From positions 1-64,000 of the forward strand of contig CAJUSS010000004.1 of NCBI GenBank assembly GCA_910588895.1: 64,000 nt of DNA, given 5' to 3'. Under the pieces are notes generated by a model that ran no database searches, had not been told where the DNA came from, and was given only the letters and a program-made list of their open reading frames with translations. The stretch is from an uncultured Lachnospiraceae bacterium. GTDB taxonomy: Bacteria; Bacillota; Clostridia; Lachnospirales; Lachnospiraceae. Made by a program: the position numbers and the translations under genes. Of this stretch, positions 24,041-33,170 are shown one piece after another; the first letter of the stretch is position 1, and every line of letters begins with the position of its first letter.

Positions 24041-26929
24041 TTAATCTCCGATGGTGACATTAGAGGTCTCCAATGCACCGGTATTTAAGATATCGTCTAC
24101 ACTTGTATATCCATAATATAATTGGTACACATGTTTTGCGACCATAGCGGCATTTGAGGAGGAGTATCCATAAGGGATGTTCACGGTCACACTGATCTCC
24201 GGGTTTGTATAAGGCCCGTAGGAGATAAAAAAGGCGTGATTCCCTCGTGTCTTGGATTCCTGTGCCGTACCGGTCTTTCCCACGATCTCGATCGGCAGGT
24301 CCCGGAAGATCTTGGAAGCGGAACTGTTCTGGATCACCGACCGCATCCCCTGGGCTACCGCGTCCCAGGTGCTGTCCTGGATCTGGATGTGGGAGCTGGC
24401 TTCCGGCATGAATTCCTCCAGAAGGCCCCCGTCCGGATCGGTCTCCTTATCTAACAGGCTGAGCTCAAAGACAGTGCCCCGGTTCGCCAGGGCCGCCACA
24501 TAGCGGGAAAGCTGTACGTTCGTATAACTGTTGGTCCCCTGACCCATAGCGGAACGCTCCGGGTCGAGGTTTGAGATCTCCGGATCCCGCTCGGAGATCT
24601 CCACACCGGAATCATGATCCAAACCGAACATGGTCGCATATTTCCGCAGTGCATCCAATCCTTTTTCCGTATTGTAAACGCCGTTCGCATCCATAGACAG
24701 CCGGTGGGCCACTTCTGAAAAGAAGCAGTTGCAGGAATTCTCCAGACCTCCCACCACGTTCAGGAGACCGTGATGGCCGGGACTGATCCAGCATCGGATC
24801 GGCTGTGCTACCTCTTCGTAGATACCGGTACATTCGATCAGCTCATCCAGACCGATCACCCCCTCCTCCAGCCCGGCCACTGCAGTGATGGGCTTAAAGG
24901 TGGATCCAGGTGCTTTCTGTGCCTGGGTGGCGTTATTGTACAGCGGCTGGGACAGATCGTTCTGCAGCTTGGAAAAATAAGCGCTGTCCACAGTCCCGGA
25001 CATCTGATTGTTATCGTAGCTGGGATAGGTCACCAGCGCCTTTACCTTTCCTGTACGGACATCGGTGATCACGCAGGATCCGCTGCAGGGATCTAGAGCA
25101 AGCTGTGCCGGTGTGATCTGGATCTTGGAAATCTTGTCCCGGAGGAAGGTGTATGCGTAGTTCTCTCCATTGGCCTGGAGGGCGGCCACCTGATCCGGCT
25201 CATACTCCAGCACCCCCTGGTCGTACAAAGCCAGGCAGAGCTGTTTTCCGGTGATGATGTCATCGCTGATCAGGAAACGGTAGATCCTCTTCGTAAATCT
25301 GTCATCGCTCATCAGCTGCTCTAAACAGTAGTCCACCAGCTGGCCGTATATATCGTCCGCGCTGGAATACCGACTGTCCGCGTTCAGCTTTGTGGTATCC
25401 ACCCAGTTTGCGGCGATCCCGGCCAGCAGATAATCCCGCAGACTGATCTCATCCGCCTTCCAGGCCAGATACGCTTCACTGGAAACGTCGATCGCGTTCT
25501 CATCGATGATGCCTGCCGCAGAGGAGGCCAGGTAGGTATAGATATAGACCATGTAATTGGCGATATCTTTTGGAAGGTCCTTGATCATGGCGGCGTTCTC
25601 ACTCATCAGCTCGCCCTTAAGGCGGGCTATGATCTGCTCCCTGGAGCTCTCAAATATGCTCTGGATCTGCTTCTCTGTAGGGGAAGCATCCTCCGCCTCA
25701 AATCTGCTGAGGGACAGAACATTGTTATTGATCAGCTGGTAATAGGCATCCTTGATCGGGATCATAAGCTTACTGGCATCCTTGATATCCGTGTTCGGCT
25801 CATCCTCCGGCACCAGCTTCTGGACCAGGATACCGGCCAGCTGGCGTTCGATGATATGGTAGATGCCCTTTTGCAGGTCCGTATCCAGAGAGAGATAGAT
25901 ATCATTGCCGGCTATGGGCTCCACCTCTTCCTTTACCTCGCGGATGCGCCCGCGGTTATCCACGTTCACCACCTGATAGCCCTTTTTGCCCTGCAGCTCC
26001 ACCTCCATAGAGGCTTCGATACCGATCAGGCCCACCGTATCGTTCAAGTCGTAATCCGGGTCGGACTCCTGCAGCTCCTCCAACCGCTCTTTCTGCATCT
26101 TTCCGGTATAACCGATGATCGGCGCAAAATAGATACTGTCATTATAGACCCGCACGGAGGAGCTCTCGATGTTCACTCCCTGCAGGTCCGCCGTATTTTC
26201 CAGCACCTCGGCCACCGTTTCCTCGTCCACATAGGTGGAGACCGTAGTGGACAGGTATCTCTGGAAGGATGTCAGGGACATGGTATAGCGGATATTGATG
26301 ATGTCCAGCGCCGTCTGGTCGTCCAGCATCAGCACGTTCCCCATCTCATCCTTTATCTCGTCCAGCCCGTAATCCTTCTTCTTCATCTCGAAAAGCTCTC
26401 TGGCAGTCGCCTCTGCCGGATATTTGCCCAATGTCTTATCCGGTGTCTCGCTGAGCTCGCTGATGTTCTTCTTTCCGAAGACATCGCGCAAAAATCCCAG
26501 CCTTCCGGTCTCGCTGTAAGAGGTGAAGATCATCTCCCCACCCTCATCGAGCCCTACCTCGAACTTTCCCTGTACCTTTGCCCCATGCCGGTTCAAGATC
26601 TCCACCAGCTTGAGCAGCATCTCGTTCATCTGTGCGGTGCTGTAGGCGCCGATGTCCTGTACGGTAACGGAATAGGTCAGCTCATTATAGGCGATCAGTT
26701 TTCCGTTCGTATCGTAGATGTTCCCTCTCGTACCGGGCGTGTACAAGACTACCTCTGTCTGTTGGATATAGTTATTCAGCATATCCTCCCCCTGCACGAT
26801 CTGCAGGTTGAACAGGTGGACGGCCAATACCGTGAACATGCAGGTAAAGACCACCGTAAGGGCGGACAGTCTGGAATAAGCGACTTTATACAAAAATTCT
26901 TTCAGTACCTCTCGCAGATCTTCAAACAA
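24041..26929 (-). CDS. mrdA: Penicillin-binding protein 2, unusually long
   Basis: Class B transpeptidase that cross-links new peptidoglycan during elongation with RodA. After one membrane helix (about 20-45) come the dimerisation domain (TRGNIYDTNGKLIAYN) and the catalytic domain with SxxK in GSTFKPIT (Ser676), SCN (732) and KTG in VGKTGTAQ (885). At 962 residues it is far longer than the usual 600-700: a mostly helical insert of roughly 250 residues lies before the catalytic domain, from about LVPEDEPNTD to LALDPCSG. I chose the TTG at 26929 because AAAGGAGAG lies nine bases before it, giving an 8-base overlap with mreD; a TTG at 26977 is possible. Confidence 0.92.
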   Translation of the reverse strand: MFEDLREVLKEFLYKVAYSRLSALTVVFTCMFTVLAVHLFNLQIVQGEDMLNNYIQQTEVVLYTPGTRGNIYDTNGKLIAYNELTYSVTVQDIGAYSTAQMNEMLLKLVEILNRHGAKVQGKFEVGLDEGGEMIFTSYSETGRLGFLRDVFGKKNISELSETPDKTLGKYPAEATARELFEMKKKDYGLDEIKDEMGNVLMLDDQTALDIINIRYTMSLTSFQRYLSTTVSTYVDEETVAEVLENTADLQGVNIESSSVRVYNDSIYFAPIIGYTGKMQKERLEELQESDPDYDLNDTVGLIGIEASMEVELQGKKGYQVVNVDNRGRIREVKEEVEPIAGNDIYLSLDTDLQKGIYHIIERQLAGILVQKLVPEDEPNTDIKDASKLMIPIKDAYYQLINNNVLSLSRFEAEDASPTEKQIQSIFESSREQIIARLKGELMSENAAMIKDLPKDIANYMVYIYTYLASSAAGIIDENAIDVSSEAYLAWKADEISLRDYLLAGIAANWVDTTKLNADSRYSSADDIYGQLVDYCLEQLMSDDRFTKRIYRFLISDDIITGKQLCLALYDQGVLEYEPDQVAALQANGENYAYTFLRDKISKIQITPAQLALDPCSGSCVITDVRTGKVKALVTYPSYDNNQMSGTVDSAYFSKLQNDLSQPLYNNATQAQKAPGSTFKPITAVAGLEEGVIGLDELIECTGIYEEVAQPIRCWISPGHHGLLNVVGGLENSCNCFFSEVAHRLSMDANGVYNTEKGLDALRKYATMFGLDHDSGVEISERDPEISNLDPERSAMGQGTNSYTNVQLSRYVAALANRGTVFELSLLDKETDPDGGLLEEFMPEASSHIQIQDSTWDAVAQGMRSVIQNSSASKIFRDLPIEIVGKTGTAQESKTRGNHAFFISYGPYTNPEISVTVNIPYGYSSSNAAMVAKHVYQLYYGYTSVDDILNTGALETSNVTIGD

Positions 26930-27440
26930 TCGTCGTATCTCTCCTTTTTTCCAGCTCCTCCAGCCAGCGGCTGGCAAATAAGAACAGCCGATAGATGAAC
27001 AGAGTGGTCACAACACTAAAGATGATCTCCGGGACCATGATGTTCCGGAAATAGTAGAACAGATCCAGCTTCCCTCTGATCAGGAAACGGAACACATACA
27101 TATATAGATTATACGCCAGCTCGTTCAGCACGCAAAGGATGAGCGGCAGCGTGATGTAGTCTTCATAATAATATTGGGTGCATATCCCGTTCATATAGCC
27201 CATATAGATAAAGATCAGCATATAAAAGCCGAAGGGGCCGCTGTAAAAAAGATCCAGGAGCAGCCCGGCGAACAGGCCATAGAACATCCCGGCCTGGCTC
27301 CCATGGATGAACCCAAAGGAAAAGGTGAGGATCAGCAGCAGATTAGGCGATGCCGACAAAAAGGGGATCATGGGAAAGACACAGGTCTGGATCGTGAAAG
27401 CCAACACCATCAACAGCAGGTTTATCAGGATCCGCTTCAT
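26922..27440 (-). CDS. mreD: MreD, rod-shape membrane protein
   Basis: Integral membrane protein of the elongation complex that works with MreC. The 172-residue sequence has five or six hydrophobic helices and the family pattern FPMIPFLSASPNLLLILTFS near the N-terminus. It overlaps mreC by four bases (ATGA) and PBP2 by eight, which fits translational coupling. Confidence 0.92.
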   Translation of the reverse strand: MKRILINLLLMVLAFTIQTCVFPMIPFLSASPNLLLILTFSFGFIHGSQAGMFYGLFAGLLLDLFYSGPFGFYMLIFIYMGYMNGICTQYYYEDYITLPLILCVLNELAYNLYMYVFRFLIRGKLDLFYYFRNIMVPEIIFSVVTTLFIYRLFLFASRWLEELEKRRDTTIV

Positions 27441-28294
27441 GCGCCGGCCCCCTCTCCTTCTTCCTCACCGGTATATTTCGTGCCCCTGATGATCAGCACC
27501 TCCTGCAGGTTATCAAAATCGGCCACCGGGATCAGATAGCCGGACTGGGTGAGCCGCTTAGGGTCCATGGTCACATCCGCTGCGTAGCCCACTAAGATCC
27601 CCGGAAGGAACTTGGAGCTGATATTGGAGGTGACGATCCGGTCCCCGTCCTTTATCTCCCCCGTCTTGGCGATATCGGTGATCCGAAGCCGCCCCTCCTC
27701 AAATAAGGTCAGGTCCCCGGCGATGATGCACCGGTCCCCGGACTGGATCGTCATGGCGCTGACCCGGCTGGAATCGTCGATGATCGAGCGGACCGTAGCG
27801 TAATTTGCCCCCACATCGGTCACGATCCCCACCAGTCCCCCGCCAGCGATCACATTGTCATCCACCTCCACGCCGTCGGCAGATCCTTTGTTCACCCTGA
27901 ACACCTGGAACCAGTCGCCGGAATCCTTTGCGATGACCCTGGCTCCGATCGTTTCATACTGCATATACTCCTGATCCAGCTCGTAAAGCTCACGCAGCCT
28001 GGCCAGCTCAAACTGTTCCTGCTGTAAGCGGTTGTTCTCCTCTGTCAGGCGGGCCACCTCATCTTTCAGCCTCTCATTCTCCTCGAGCGCGTTCTTTAAC
28101 TTGCTATAGTCTTTGAGCTCCGTATAGACTCCCCTTCCCACCGAGTTCACCCCTGTCTGTAAAGGGACCAAGAAATACCCCACTCCCGTCCGGAGCGGTT
28201 CCATGATCCCATCCTTAAAGGAAGTGATCCCGATCAGCAGGATGCAGATCACCGTGAGGCCGATCAAGAGATATTTGCTGCGCTTTGTTTCCAT
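27437..28294 (-). CDS. mreC: MreC, cell-shape scaffold protein
   Basis: Membrane-anchored external scaffold that activates PBP2-RodA. One N-terminal membrane helix (about 8-28), a coiled coil (about 65-105; NALEENERLKDEVARLTEEN) and two beta domains (GDWFQVFRVNKGSADGV, VIAGGGLVGIVTDVG) are clear. 285 aa is normal. It begins at the base next to the radC stop, the place where mreB is usually found; mreB is absent. Confidence 0.95.
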   Translation of the reverse strand: METKRSKYLLIGLTVICILLIGITSFKDGIMEPLRTGVGYFLVPLQTGVNSVGRGVYTELKDYSKLKNALEENERLKDEVARLTEENNRLQQEQFELARLRELYELDQEYMQYETIGARVIAKDSGDWFQVFRVNKGSADGVEVDDNVIAGGGLVGIVTDVGANYATVRSIIDDSSRVSAMTIQSGDRCIIAGDLTLFEEGRLRITDIAKTGEIKDGDRIVTSNISSKFLPGILVGYAADVTMDPKRLTQSGYLIPVADFDNLQEVLIIRGTKYTGEEEGEGAGA

Positions 28295-29017
28295 CTATAT
28301 CATTCCTCGTTCCCGTAAGCTTATATAAGTAGTATCTCCAATGATTACGTGATCTAACAAAAAGATGCCTAATATCTGGCCTGCTTCCCGGACCCGCATG
28401 GTCATCCGCTCGTCCTCCCGGCTGGGAGAAGGGTCGCCGCTGGGATGGTTATGCACTAAGATCAAGGTGACGGCGCCGCAGCGGAGCGCCTGGATAAAGA
28501 TCTCCCTCGGGGAGATCACCGAGGAATCCACCGTACCCTTCGATAAGACCACATCCTGCAAAAGATGCTGCTTCGTATCAAAGAACAGAGCCCTGATCTG
28601 CTCCTGCTCCAGATGGCGCATGTCCTCCATGCAATACCTTGCGATCTCCTCCGGATCCTTTAAGATGGGCCTGCCGGCTCCCGCTGCCCGCTTCCAGATC
28701 CTCCTGGACAGCTCCCCGATGCAGGTGAGCTGGATCGCTTTCACACGCCCGATCCCCTTCAGCTTCATAAGATCGGTCATTGAAAGATGCAAAAGCCCTA
28801 AAATACCCAGATCCGGATAATTTAAGGCTAATATCTTTTGTGCCAATTCCAGGGAAGTCGCTTCCCGTGAGCCGGTGCGGATGATGACCGCTAAAAGCTC
28901 CGCATCGGTCAAGCTCCCCGGCCCCATCTTTTGGCAACGCTCATAGGGGCGCTCATCCGGCGGGATGTCCTTCATCCTTTTTCGTTCCTGCTTTTCTGTA
29001 CGATCTGTTGTTTCCAT
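28295..29017 (-). CDS. radC: RadC/YsxA JAB-domain protein
   Basis: JAB/MPN-fold protein called RadC; a DNA repair role was proposed but is not established. The 240-residue protein has an N-terminal helix-hairpin-helix-like part (MKLKGIGRVKAIQLTCIGEL) and the C-terminal metalloprotease-like core LVHNHPSGDPSPSREDERMT with the JAMM ligands. I use the ATG at 29017 after AGGAAGG; a TTG at 29047 is also in frame. It stands before mreC as in B. subtilis maf-radC-mreB, but maf and mreB are both missing. Confidence 0.93.
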   Translation of the reverse strand: METTDRTEKQERKRMKDIPPDERPYERCQKMGPGSLTDAELLAVIIRTGSREATSLELAQKILALNYPDLGILGLLHLSMTDLMKLKGIGRVKAIQLTCIGELSRRIWKRAAGAGRPILKDPEEIARYCMEDMRHLEQEQIRALFFDTKQHLLQDVVLSKGTVDSSVISPREIFIQALRCGAVTLILVHNHPSGDPSPSREDERMTMRVREAGQILGIFLLDHVIIGDTTYISLRERGMI

Positions 29018-29094
29018 AGGTCCTTCCTCTCTGTCTTTGCTCTCCAAGTACAGCCGCCCAGGGAAGGGTAAGGATCAAGATCTTTTGTTATCGC

Positions 29095-29346
29095 TCACAG
29101 CCAGCGATAGATCAGTAATGCCAGAGCCATGCCGATGATGCCGGCTATCGTGATCTTGATCGACAGTCCGAAGGTGATGACCAGGATCCCTAAGTCCAGC
29201 ACCAGCGGGGTGTTCAGTCCAAAGGAATCTCCGAACCCCAGCCAGGAGAGGAAAGGGACGCCCTCTGTCAAGCTTCCGATAAAGCCGCCCAGCACGACCC
29301 CGGCCAGGAGTAAGATCAGCAATACCCAAAAATTTTTATCTTTCAT
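29095..29346 (-). CDS. DUF4321 small membrane protein
   Basis: 83-residue protein with two hydrophobic helices (about 5-25 and 52-80) joined by a glycine-rich loop (GGFIGSLTEGVPFLSWLGFG). It matches the DUF4321 family of Clostridia, whose members lie next to maf-radC-mre operons. No function is known; the position suggests a link with cell shape. It is probably the first gene of the shape operon. Confidence 0.75.
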   Translation of the reverse strand: MKDKNFWVLLILLLAGVVLGGFIGSLTEGVPFLSWLGFGDSFGLNTPLVLDLGILVITFGLSIKITIAGIIGMALALLIYRWL

Positions 29347-29412
29347 CAGTCAAAGCGCTCCTCATTTCATTTTAACATAAGTTTCCACATCTGTATATGT
29401 TTTGAAAAATAT

Positions 29413-30693
29413 TTATAATTCTGTAAGATTTTTATCCACCAGCTTTTGCAGAGACATCATGATCCCCAGTTTTGCATGGTACCAGGTAAGACCGCCCTGG
29501 AAATAGACCGCATACGGCGGTTTTATCGGTGCATCCGCGCTCAGCTCGATGGAGGATCCCTGGACAAAAGCTCCGGCAGCCATGATCACAGGGGCGTCAT
29601 AGCCGGGCATATCCCAGGGCTCCGGGGTGACAAAGCTGTCCACAGGAGCAGCAGCCTGGATCCCCTGGCAGAAGGCGATCACGCGTTCTGCAGATCCCAG
29701 GGTGACCGCCTGGATGATATCGTGGCGGTCTTCTGTGCTGCCCGGCACCACCGGGAAGCCCAGTTTTTCATAGATACCAGCGGCGAAGATCGCTCCTTTT
29801 AATGCGCCTGCGGTCACGGTAGGGGCCAAAAAGAGGCCCTGATAAAAGGAGGTGTTCAGCCCCAGGCTGGCTCCCACCTCTCTTCCCAGGCCCGGGGCGC
29901 TGAGACGGTAGGACGCATTGTCTATGCAGGACTGTCTTCCTGCGATATAGCCGCCGATGGGAGCCAGTCCGCCTCCGGGATTCTTGATCAAAGATCCCAC
30001 CACCATGTCGGCGCCTACGTCGGTGGGCTCGATCCTCTCTACAAACTCGCCATAGCAGTTATCGACCATACAGATCGTATCCGGCTTGATCTTGCGGATA
30101 AAGGCGATCAGCTCCCCGATCTGCCCCACAGAGAAGGTGGGGCGGGTGTCATAGCCCTTGGACCGCTGGATCGTCACCAGCTTGGTCGTTTCATGGATGG
30201 CTTCCCTGATCTTATCATAGTCAAAGGAACCGTCCGGGAGCAGATCCACCTGGCGATAGGAAACGCCGTATTCCTTTAAAGATCCTGCAGAATCCCGGAT
30301 CCCGATCACCTCCTCCAGCGTGTCGTAGGGCTTTCCCACCGGGGAGAGCAGCTCGTCCCCCGGGCGCAGGTTCCCGGAGAGCGCCACATGGAGGGCATGG
30401 GTGCCGCTGATCAGATTAGGGCGGACCAGGGCTGCCTCTGTGTGGAACAGGCTGGCATAGACCTTTTCTAAGGTATCTCGTCCTAAGTCATTGTATCCGT
30501 AGCCTGTGGTGGCCGCAAAGTGGATATCGCTGACCTGGTTATCCTGCATGGCTTTGATCACTTTCATCTGGTTGTATTCTGCTGTTTGATCGATCTTTTC
30601 GAAGCGCTCCTTTAGATCGGCTTCGACCTGGGTGCAAAAGGCCAGCACTTCATGGGTGATGCCTATCTGGCGGTAGATCTCGTCTATATGCAT
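29413..30693 (-). CDS. PLP-dependent methionine gamma-lyase-like protein (YnbB)
   Basis: Fold-type I PLP enzyme of the family once called aluminium resistance protein or YnbB, related to cystathionine/methionine gamma-lyases; the natural reaction is not established. Seen are the cofactor region GTHALHVALSGNL, the Asp segment TICMVDNCYGEF, and the PLP lysine in GSLIKNPGGGLAPIGGYIAG. 426 aa is typical. It follows miaA, the usual Firmicute neighbour (miaA-hfq-ynbB), although no hfq is present here. Confidence 0.88.
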   Translation of the reverse strand: MHIDEIYRQIGITHEVLAFCTQVEADLKERFEKIDQTAEYNQMKVIKAMQDNQVSDIHFAATTGYGYNDLGRDTLEKVYASLFHTEAALVRPNLISGTHALHVALSGNLRPGDELLSPVGKPYDTLEEVIGIRDSAGSLKEYGVSYRQVDLLPDGSFDYDKIREAIHETTKLVTIQRSKGYDTRPTFSVGQIGELIAFIRKIKPDTICMVDNCYGEFVERIEPTDVGADMVVGSLIKNPGGGLAPIGGYIAGRQSCIDNASYRLSAPGLGREVGASLGLNTSFYQGLFLAPTVTAGALKGAIFAAGIYEKLGFPVVPGSTEDRHDIIQAVTLGSAERVIAFCQGIQAAAPVDSFVTPEPWDMPGYDAPVIMAAGAFVQGSSIELSADAPIKPPYAVYFQGGLTWYHAKLGIMMSLQKLVDKNLTEL

Positions 30694-30745
30694 GGTATCC
30701 CTCTTCCTTCTATATTTAAGTTAGATCAAGTGATAAAAATAGTGG

Positions 30746-31735
30746 TCATCCCCGATCGCTCCAAAATGGATGATGTGTAAATGACGCATTTTCGCTCATC
30801 TCTCTGAGGATATGTTCCACCAGTTCTTTTTCGTCCCATATCTTATCCCTGTCCAGCCATCGCACATCCCGTTCCCGCTTGGACCAGGTGATCTGCCGTT
30901 TGGCGAAGTGTCTGGTATCCCGTTTCAAGATGTATACCGCTTCCTCTAAGGTGCATCTTCCATCCAGATAGTCCAGGATCTCCTTATAGCCCAGGCCCTG
31001 CATGGAGACCATGCCGCGATGGCAGCCCATGGCTTTTAAGCGGCGGACCTCTTCCACAAGGCCCTGTGCCAGCATCTGGTCCACCCGGCGGTCGATCCGC
31101 GCATAGAGCGCGCTCCGCTCCATACGGACGACATAATAGAGAAAGTCATAGGGCGACGGCTTACGTCTTTCCTCTTCATTATGGACGGATATCTTCTCCC
31201 CGGTCTGGCGGAAATACTCCAGTGCCCGGATCACCCGCTTAACATTGTTCCCATGGATCGCCTTGGCGGACTCGGGGTCCACCTGCTCTAAAAGCCGGTG
31301 CAGATAACCGTTCCCCTTTTCCCTTGCCAGCGCTTCCAGCTCCTGCCGGATACAACCTTCCTCCGGGTTTTCCTTAAAATCGATATCGTACAGCAGGGCC
31401 TGGATATAAAATCCGGTCCCTCCCACAACGATCGGGATATGCCCGCGGGAACAGATCTCCCCCAGGGCTTTCTTTGCCAGCTCCTGGAAGATCACTACGT
31501 TAAAATCCTCCGTAGGCTCCAGCACATCGATCAGGTGATGGGGTACCCCGTCCATCTCCTCTGCCGTCACCTTTGCCGAGCCGATATCCATATGGCGGTA
31601 CACCTGCATGGAATCCGCACTGATGATCTCGCCCCCCACCGCCTTCGCCAGACGGATCGAGAGGGAGGTCTTCCCCGCAGCCGTAGGCCCGGCCAAGATG
31701 ATGAGCGGCAGTCTGTCCCTCTCCAAATGGTCCAC
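30746..31735 (-). CDS. miaA: tRNA dimethylallyltransferase
   Basis: Transfers a dimethylallyl group to A37 of tRNAs that read UNN codons; MiaB, also in this window, then adds the methylthio group. Recognised by the P-loop LAGPTAAGKTSLSIRLA, ISADSMQVYRHMDIGSAK, GGTGFYIQALLY and the C-terminal KRDTRHFAKRQITWSKRE. 329 aa is slightly long. The usual mutL-miaA adjacency is broken by an ECF transporter gene and a GNAT pseudogene. Confidence 0.96.
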   Translation of the reverse strand: MDHLERDRLPLIILAGPTAAGKTSLSIRLAKAVGGEIISADSMQVYRHMDIGSAKVTAEEMDGVPHHLIDVLEPTEDFNVVIFQELAKKALGEICSRGHIPIVVGGTGFYIQALLYDIDFKENPEEGCIRQELEALAREKGNGYLHRLLEQVDPESAKAIHGNNVKRVIRALEYFRQTGEKISVHNEEERRKPSPYDFLYYVVRMERSALYARIDRRVDQMLAQGLVEEVRRLKAMGCHRGMVSMQGLGYKEILDYLDGRCTLEEAVYILKRDTRHFAKRQITWSKRERDVRWLDRDKIWDEKELVEHILREMSENASFTHHPFWSDRG

Positions 31736-31856
31736 TCCACTATCTCCTATCTATGGCCGGAGCCTGGCCTCAGCCCAGACTGATCCGGCCTTTTCAGAAA
31801 ACTATCCCTTATTATAATCGTTTTAAAATGGAAAGTCCACACCATATCGTTAAACT

Positions 31857-32184
31857 TTATCCCATCACTTTCTGCATCTTATATTGGCCATCCCGCCTGT
31901 TTTTAGGATCTTCGATCTTGATGATATGAAAACCACACTTTGTTATGATCTTCATCGATCCGCAAGATCACTCCGCCGATCAACTGTCCATTTAGTAAAA
32001 TACAATAGGAAGAAGCCTCTTTATGTGATCCACACTTTCGCAAAAAAGTACCGTCATCATTTCCGCCCGGTCCACCCTTTTCCTCGCCAAGATGCAGCCT
32101 TGTATCTTTATCAAAAGCACGCTCCATGATCTTGGCCGATCCGTCTATATGGGACTCCTGTGATCGGATGAGCTCCAGTTCCAT
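31857..32184 (-). pseudogene. Broken GNAT acetyltransferase
   Basis: Remnant of a GNAT-type N-acetyltransferase. The N-terminal half is intact (MELELIRSQESHIDGSAKIM, then HLGEEKGGPGG and the strands YCILLNGQLIGGVILRIDED), and its frame stops at 31903-31905. The C-terminal end of the domain continues in another frame: KCGFHIIKIEDPKN, then GQYKMQKVMG and a stop at 31857. The acetyl-CoA loop and about 50 residues between these parts are missing, so a deletion joined the two out of frame. Both ends match the family, so this is decay and not a short native gene. It lies between miaA and an ECF gene. Confidence 0.72.
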
Positions 32185-32363
32185 ATCCTTCTTCCCCCTT
32201 CTTTCTCGGGTCTTCCCTTCAGCTGAGACCATTTTTTGCTGCGTGCTCCATTATACAACATCAGTTGGCTAAATGGAACAGGCTTTCTAAAATAATGCCA
32301 GCCGGGAGCGGACCCTTTGGCCAGCCTGTGAAAAGTAACGCCTGTCCACAAGGGAACAGAAAA

Positions 32364-32382
32364 GGACAGGCCCCGCCTGTCC
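32364..32382 (-). terminator. Terminator after ECF gene
   Basis: GGACAGGC (32364-32371) and GCCTGTCC (32375-32382) make a perfect 8-bp stem with a 3-base loop; on the minus strand TTTTCTG follows. It ends the ECF transcript. No gene is visible in 32233-32449. Confidence 0.7.
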
Positions 32383-32449
32383 AAGGATGCCCTGTCCTCT
32401 TCTCCTATCGTATCTCTGCGGATGCTGTCCAGCTCTGCATGACCGCACT

Positions 32450-32995
32450 TTAGTTCCCGCCTCCTGGTAAAAACGAACGCTCAAAGATCCTCAGCAGCCG
32501 GAAGCGGAAACAGATGATCATGGCAAAGACCGCGCCTGTCACTGCCTGGAGGATCTGGAAGGGCAGTTTTAGGATCGCGTAGGCGGGTGTGCTGTAGATG
32601 AACGCCCTTCCCAGCGAATACCCCGCCACCATGATCACCGCGCCTATGGCTACGGCAAGGGCTGACGCAAAGACTCTTTTTTCCTTCCACATGCGGTGCG
32701 AGACCAACGAGATCACGATCGCCTGCAGGCCATGTGTACACAGGGAAACGAACATGGGCGTAGGATAAAAGAAAAAATCGCCTAAAAATGCGCCCACACC
32801 GCCTACCAAAAACGCGCCCAAAGGATCTAACAAGATCCCTGCGGTACAGATCACGATATCGTTCAGATAAAGATGCCCGCCTGGGACAGGGACCCCAAAG
32901 GAGCTGAGCGCCACGTTCATCGCCATCAGTGTGGCGGTCACCGCCATCCATTGTACTGAGCGGATGCTCCTCGCTCTCATCTGTAAACTGTCCAT
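32450..32995 (-). CDS. ECF transporter substrate-binding (S) subunit
   Basis: Membrane subunit that gives substrate specificity to an energy-coupling-factor vitamin/metabolite importer. The 181-residue protein has about six helices and the family layout: MAMNVALSSFGVPVPGGHLYLNDIVICTAGIL, then a glycine-rich helix (GAFLVGGVGAFLGDFFFYP). No EcfA or EcfT gene is adjacent, so it would use a shared module coded elsewhere. The substrate is unknown. The ATG follows CGGAGG by eight bases. It interrupts the usual mutL-miaA order, and an inverted repeat in the upstream region may be an operator. Confidence 0.8.
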   Translation of the reverse strand: MDSLQMRARSIRSVQWMAVTATLMAMNVALSSFGVPVPGGHLYLNDIVICTAGILLDPLGAFLVGGVGAFLGDFFFYPTPMFVSLCTHGLQAIVISLVSHRMWKEKRVFASALAVAIGAVIMVAGYSLGRAFIYSTPAYAILKLPFQILQAVTGAVFAMIICFRFRLLRIFERSFLPGGGN

Positions 32996-33070
32996 TTGCT
33001 ATGCCTCCGATCTTTCTTACATGCTGCTGCAGCGCTGTCTTTTTCCGGTATGCATATCTTACCAGCTGTA

Positions 33071-33114
33071 TGGACTGTTTTAAATATCCAGTATATATTT
33101 TTCTGACCAGTCCA
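33071..33114 (-). promoter_or_regulatory. A/T-rich upstream region of ECF gene with inverted repeat
   Basis: TGGACTG (33071-33077) and CAGTCCA (33108-33114) are perfect inverted arms around an A/T-rich stretch that also holds a further CTGG/CCAG pair. It is probably the promoter and a regulator or RNA element for the ECF gene; no known riboswitch core was recognised. Confidence 0.35.
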
Positions 33115-33170
33115 GTTTAGGAGGCACCTGCTCTGGATGGTCTGGCGGACAGGATCTTAGCCTTAGAAGC

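Noticed and set aside
25856..26998. 380-codon plus-strand frame opposite PBP2
   Set aside because: Shadow of the PBP2 gene; His/Leu/Gln-rich with no recognisable domain.
29075..29329. Overlapping 84-codon frame on the same strand as the DUF4321 gene
   Set aside because: It shares the bases of the DUF4321 gene in another frame and is rich in Arg/His/Asp, unlike the membrane protein family expected here.
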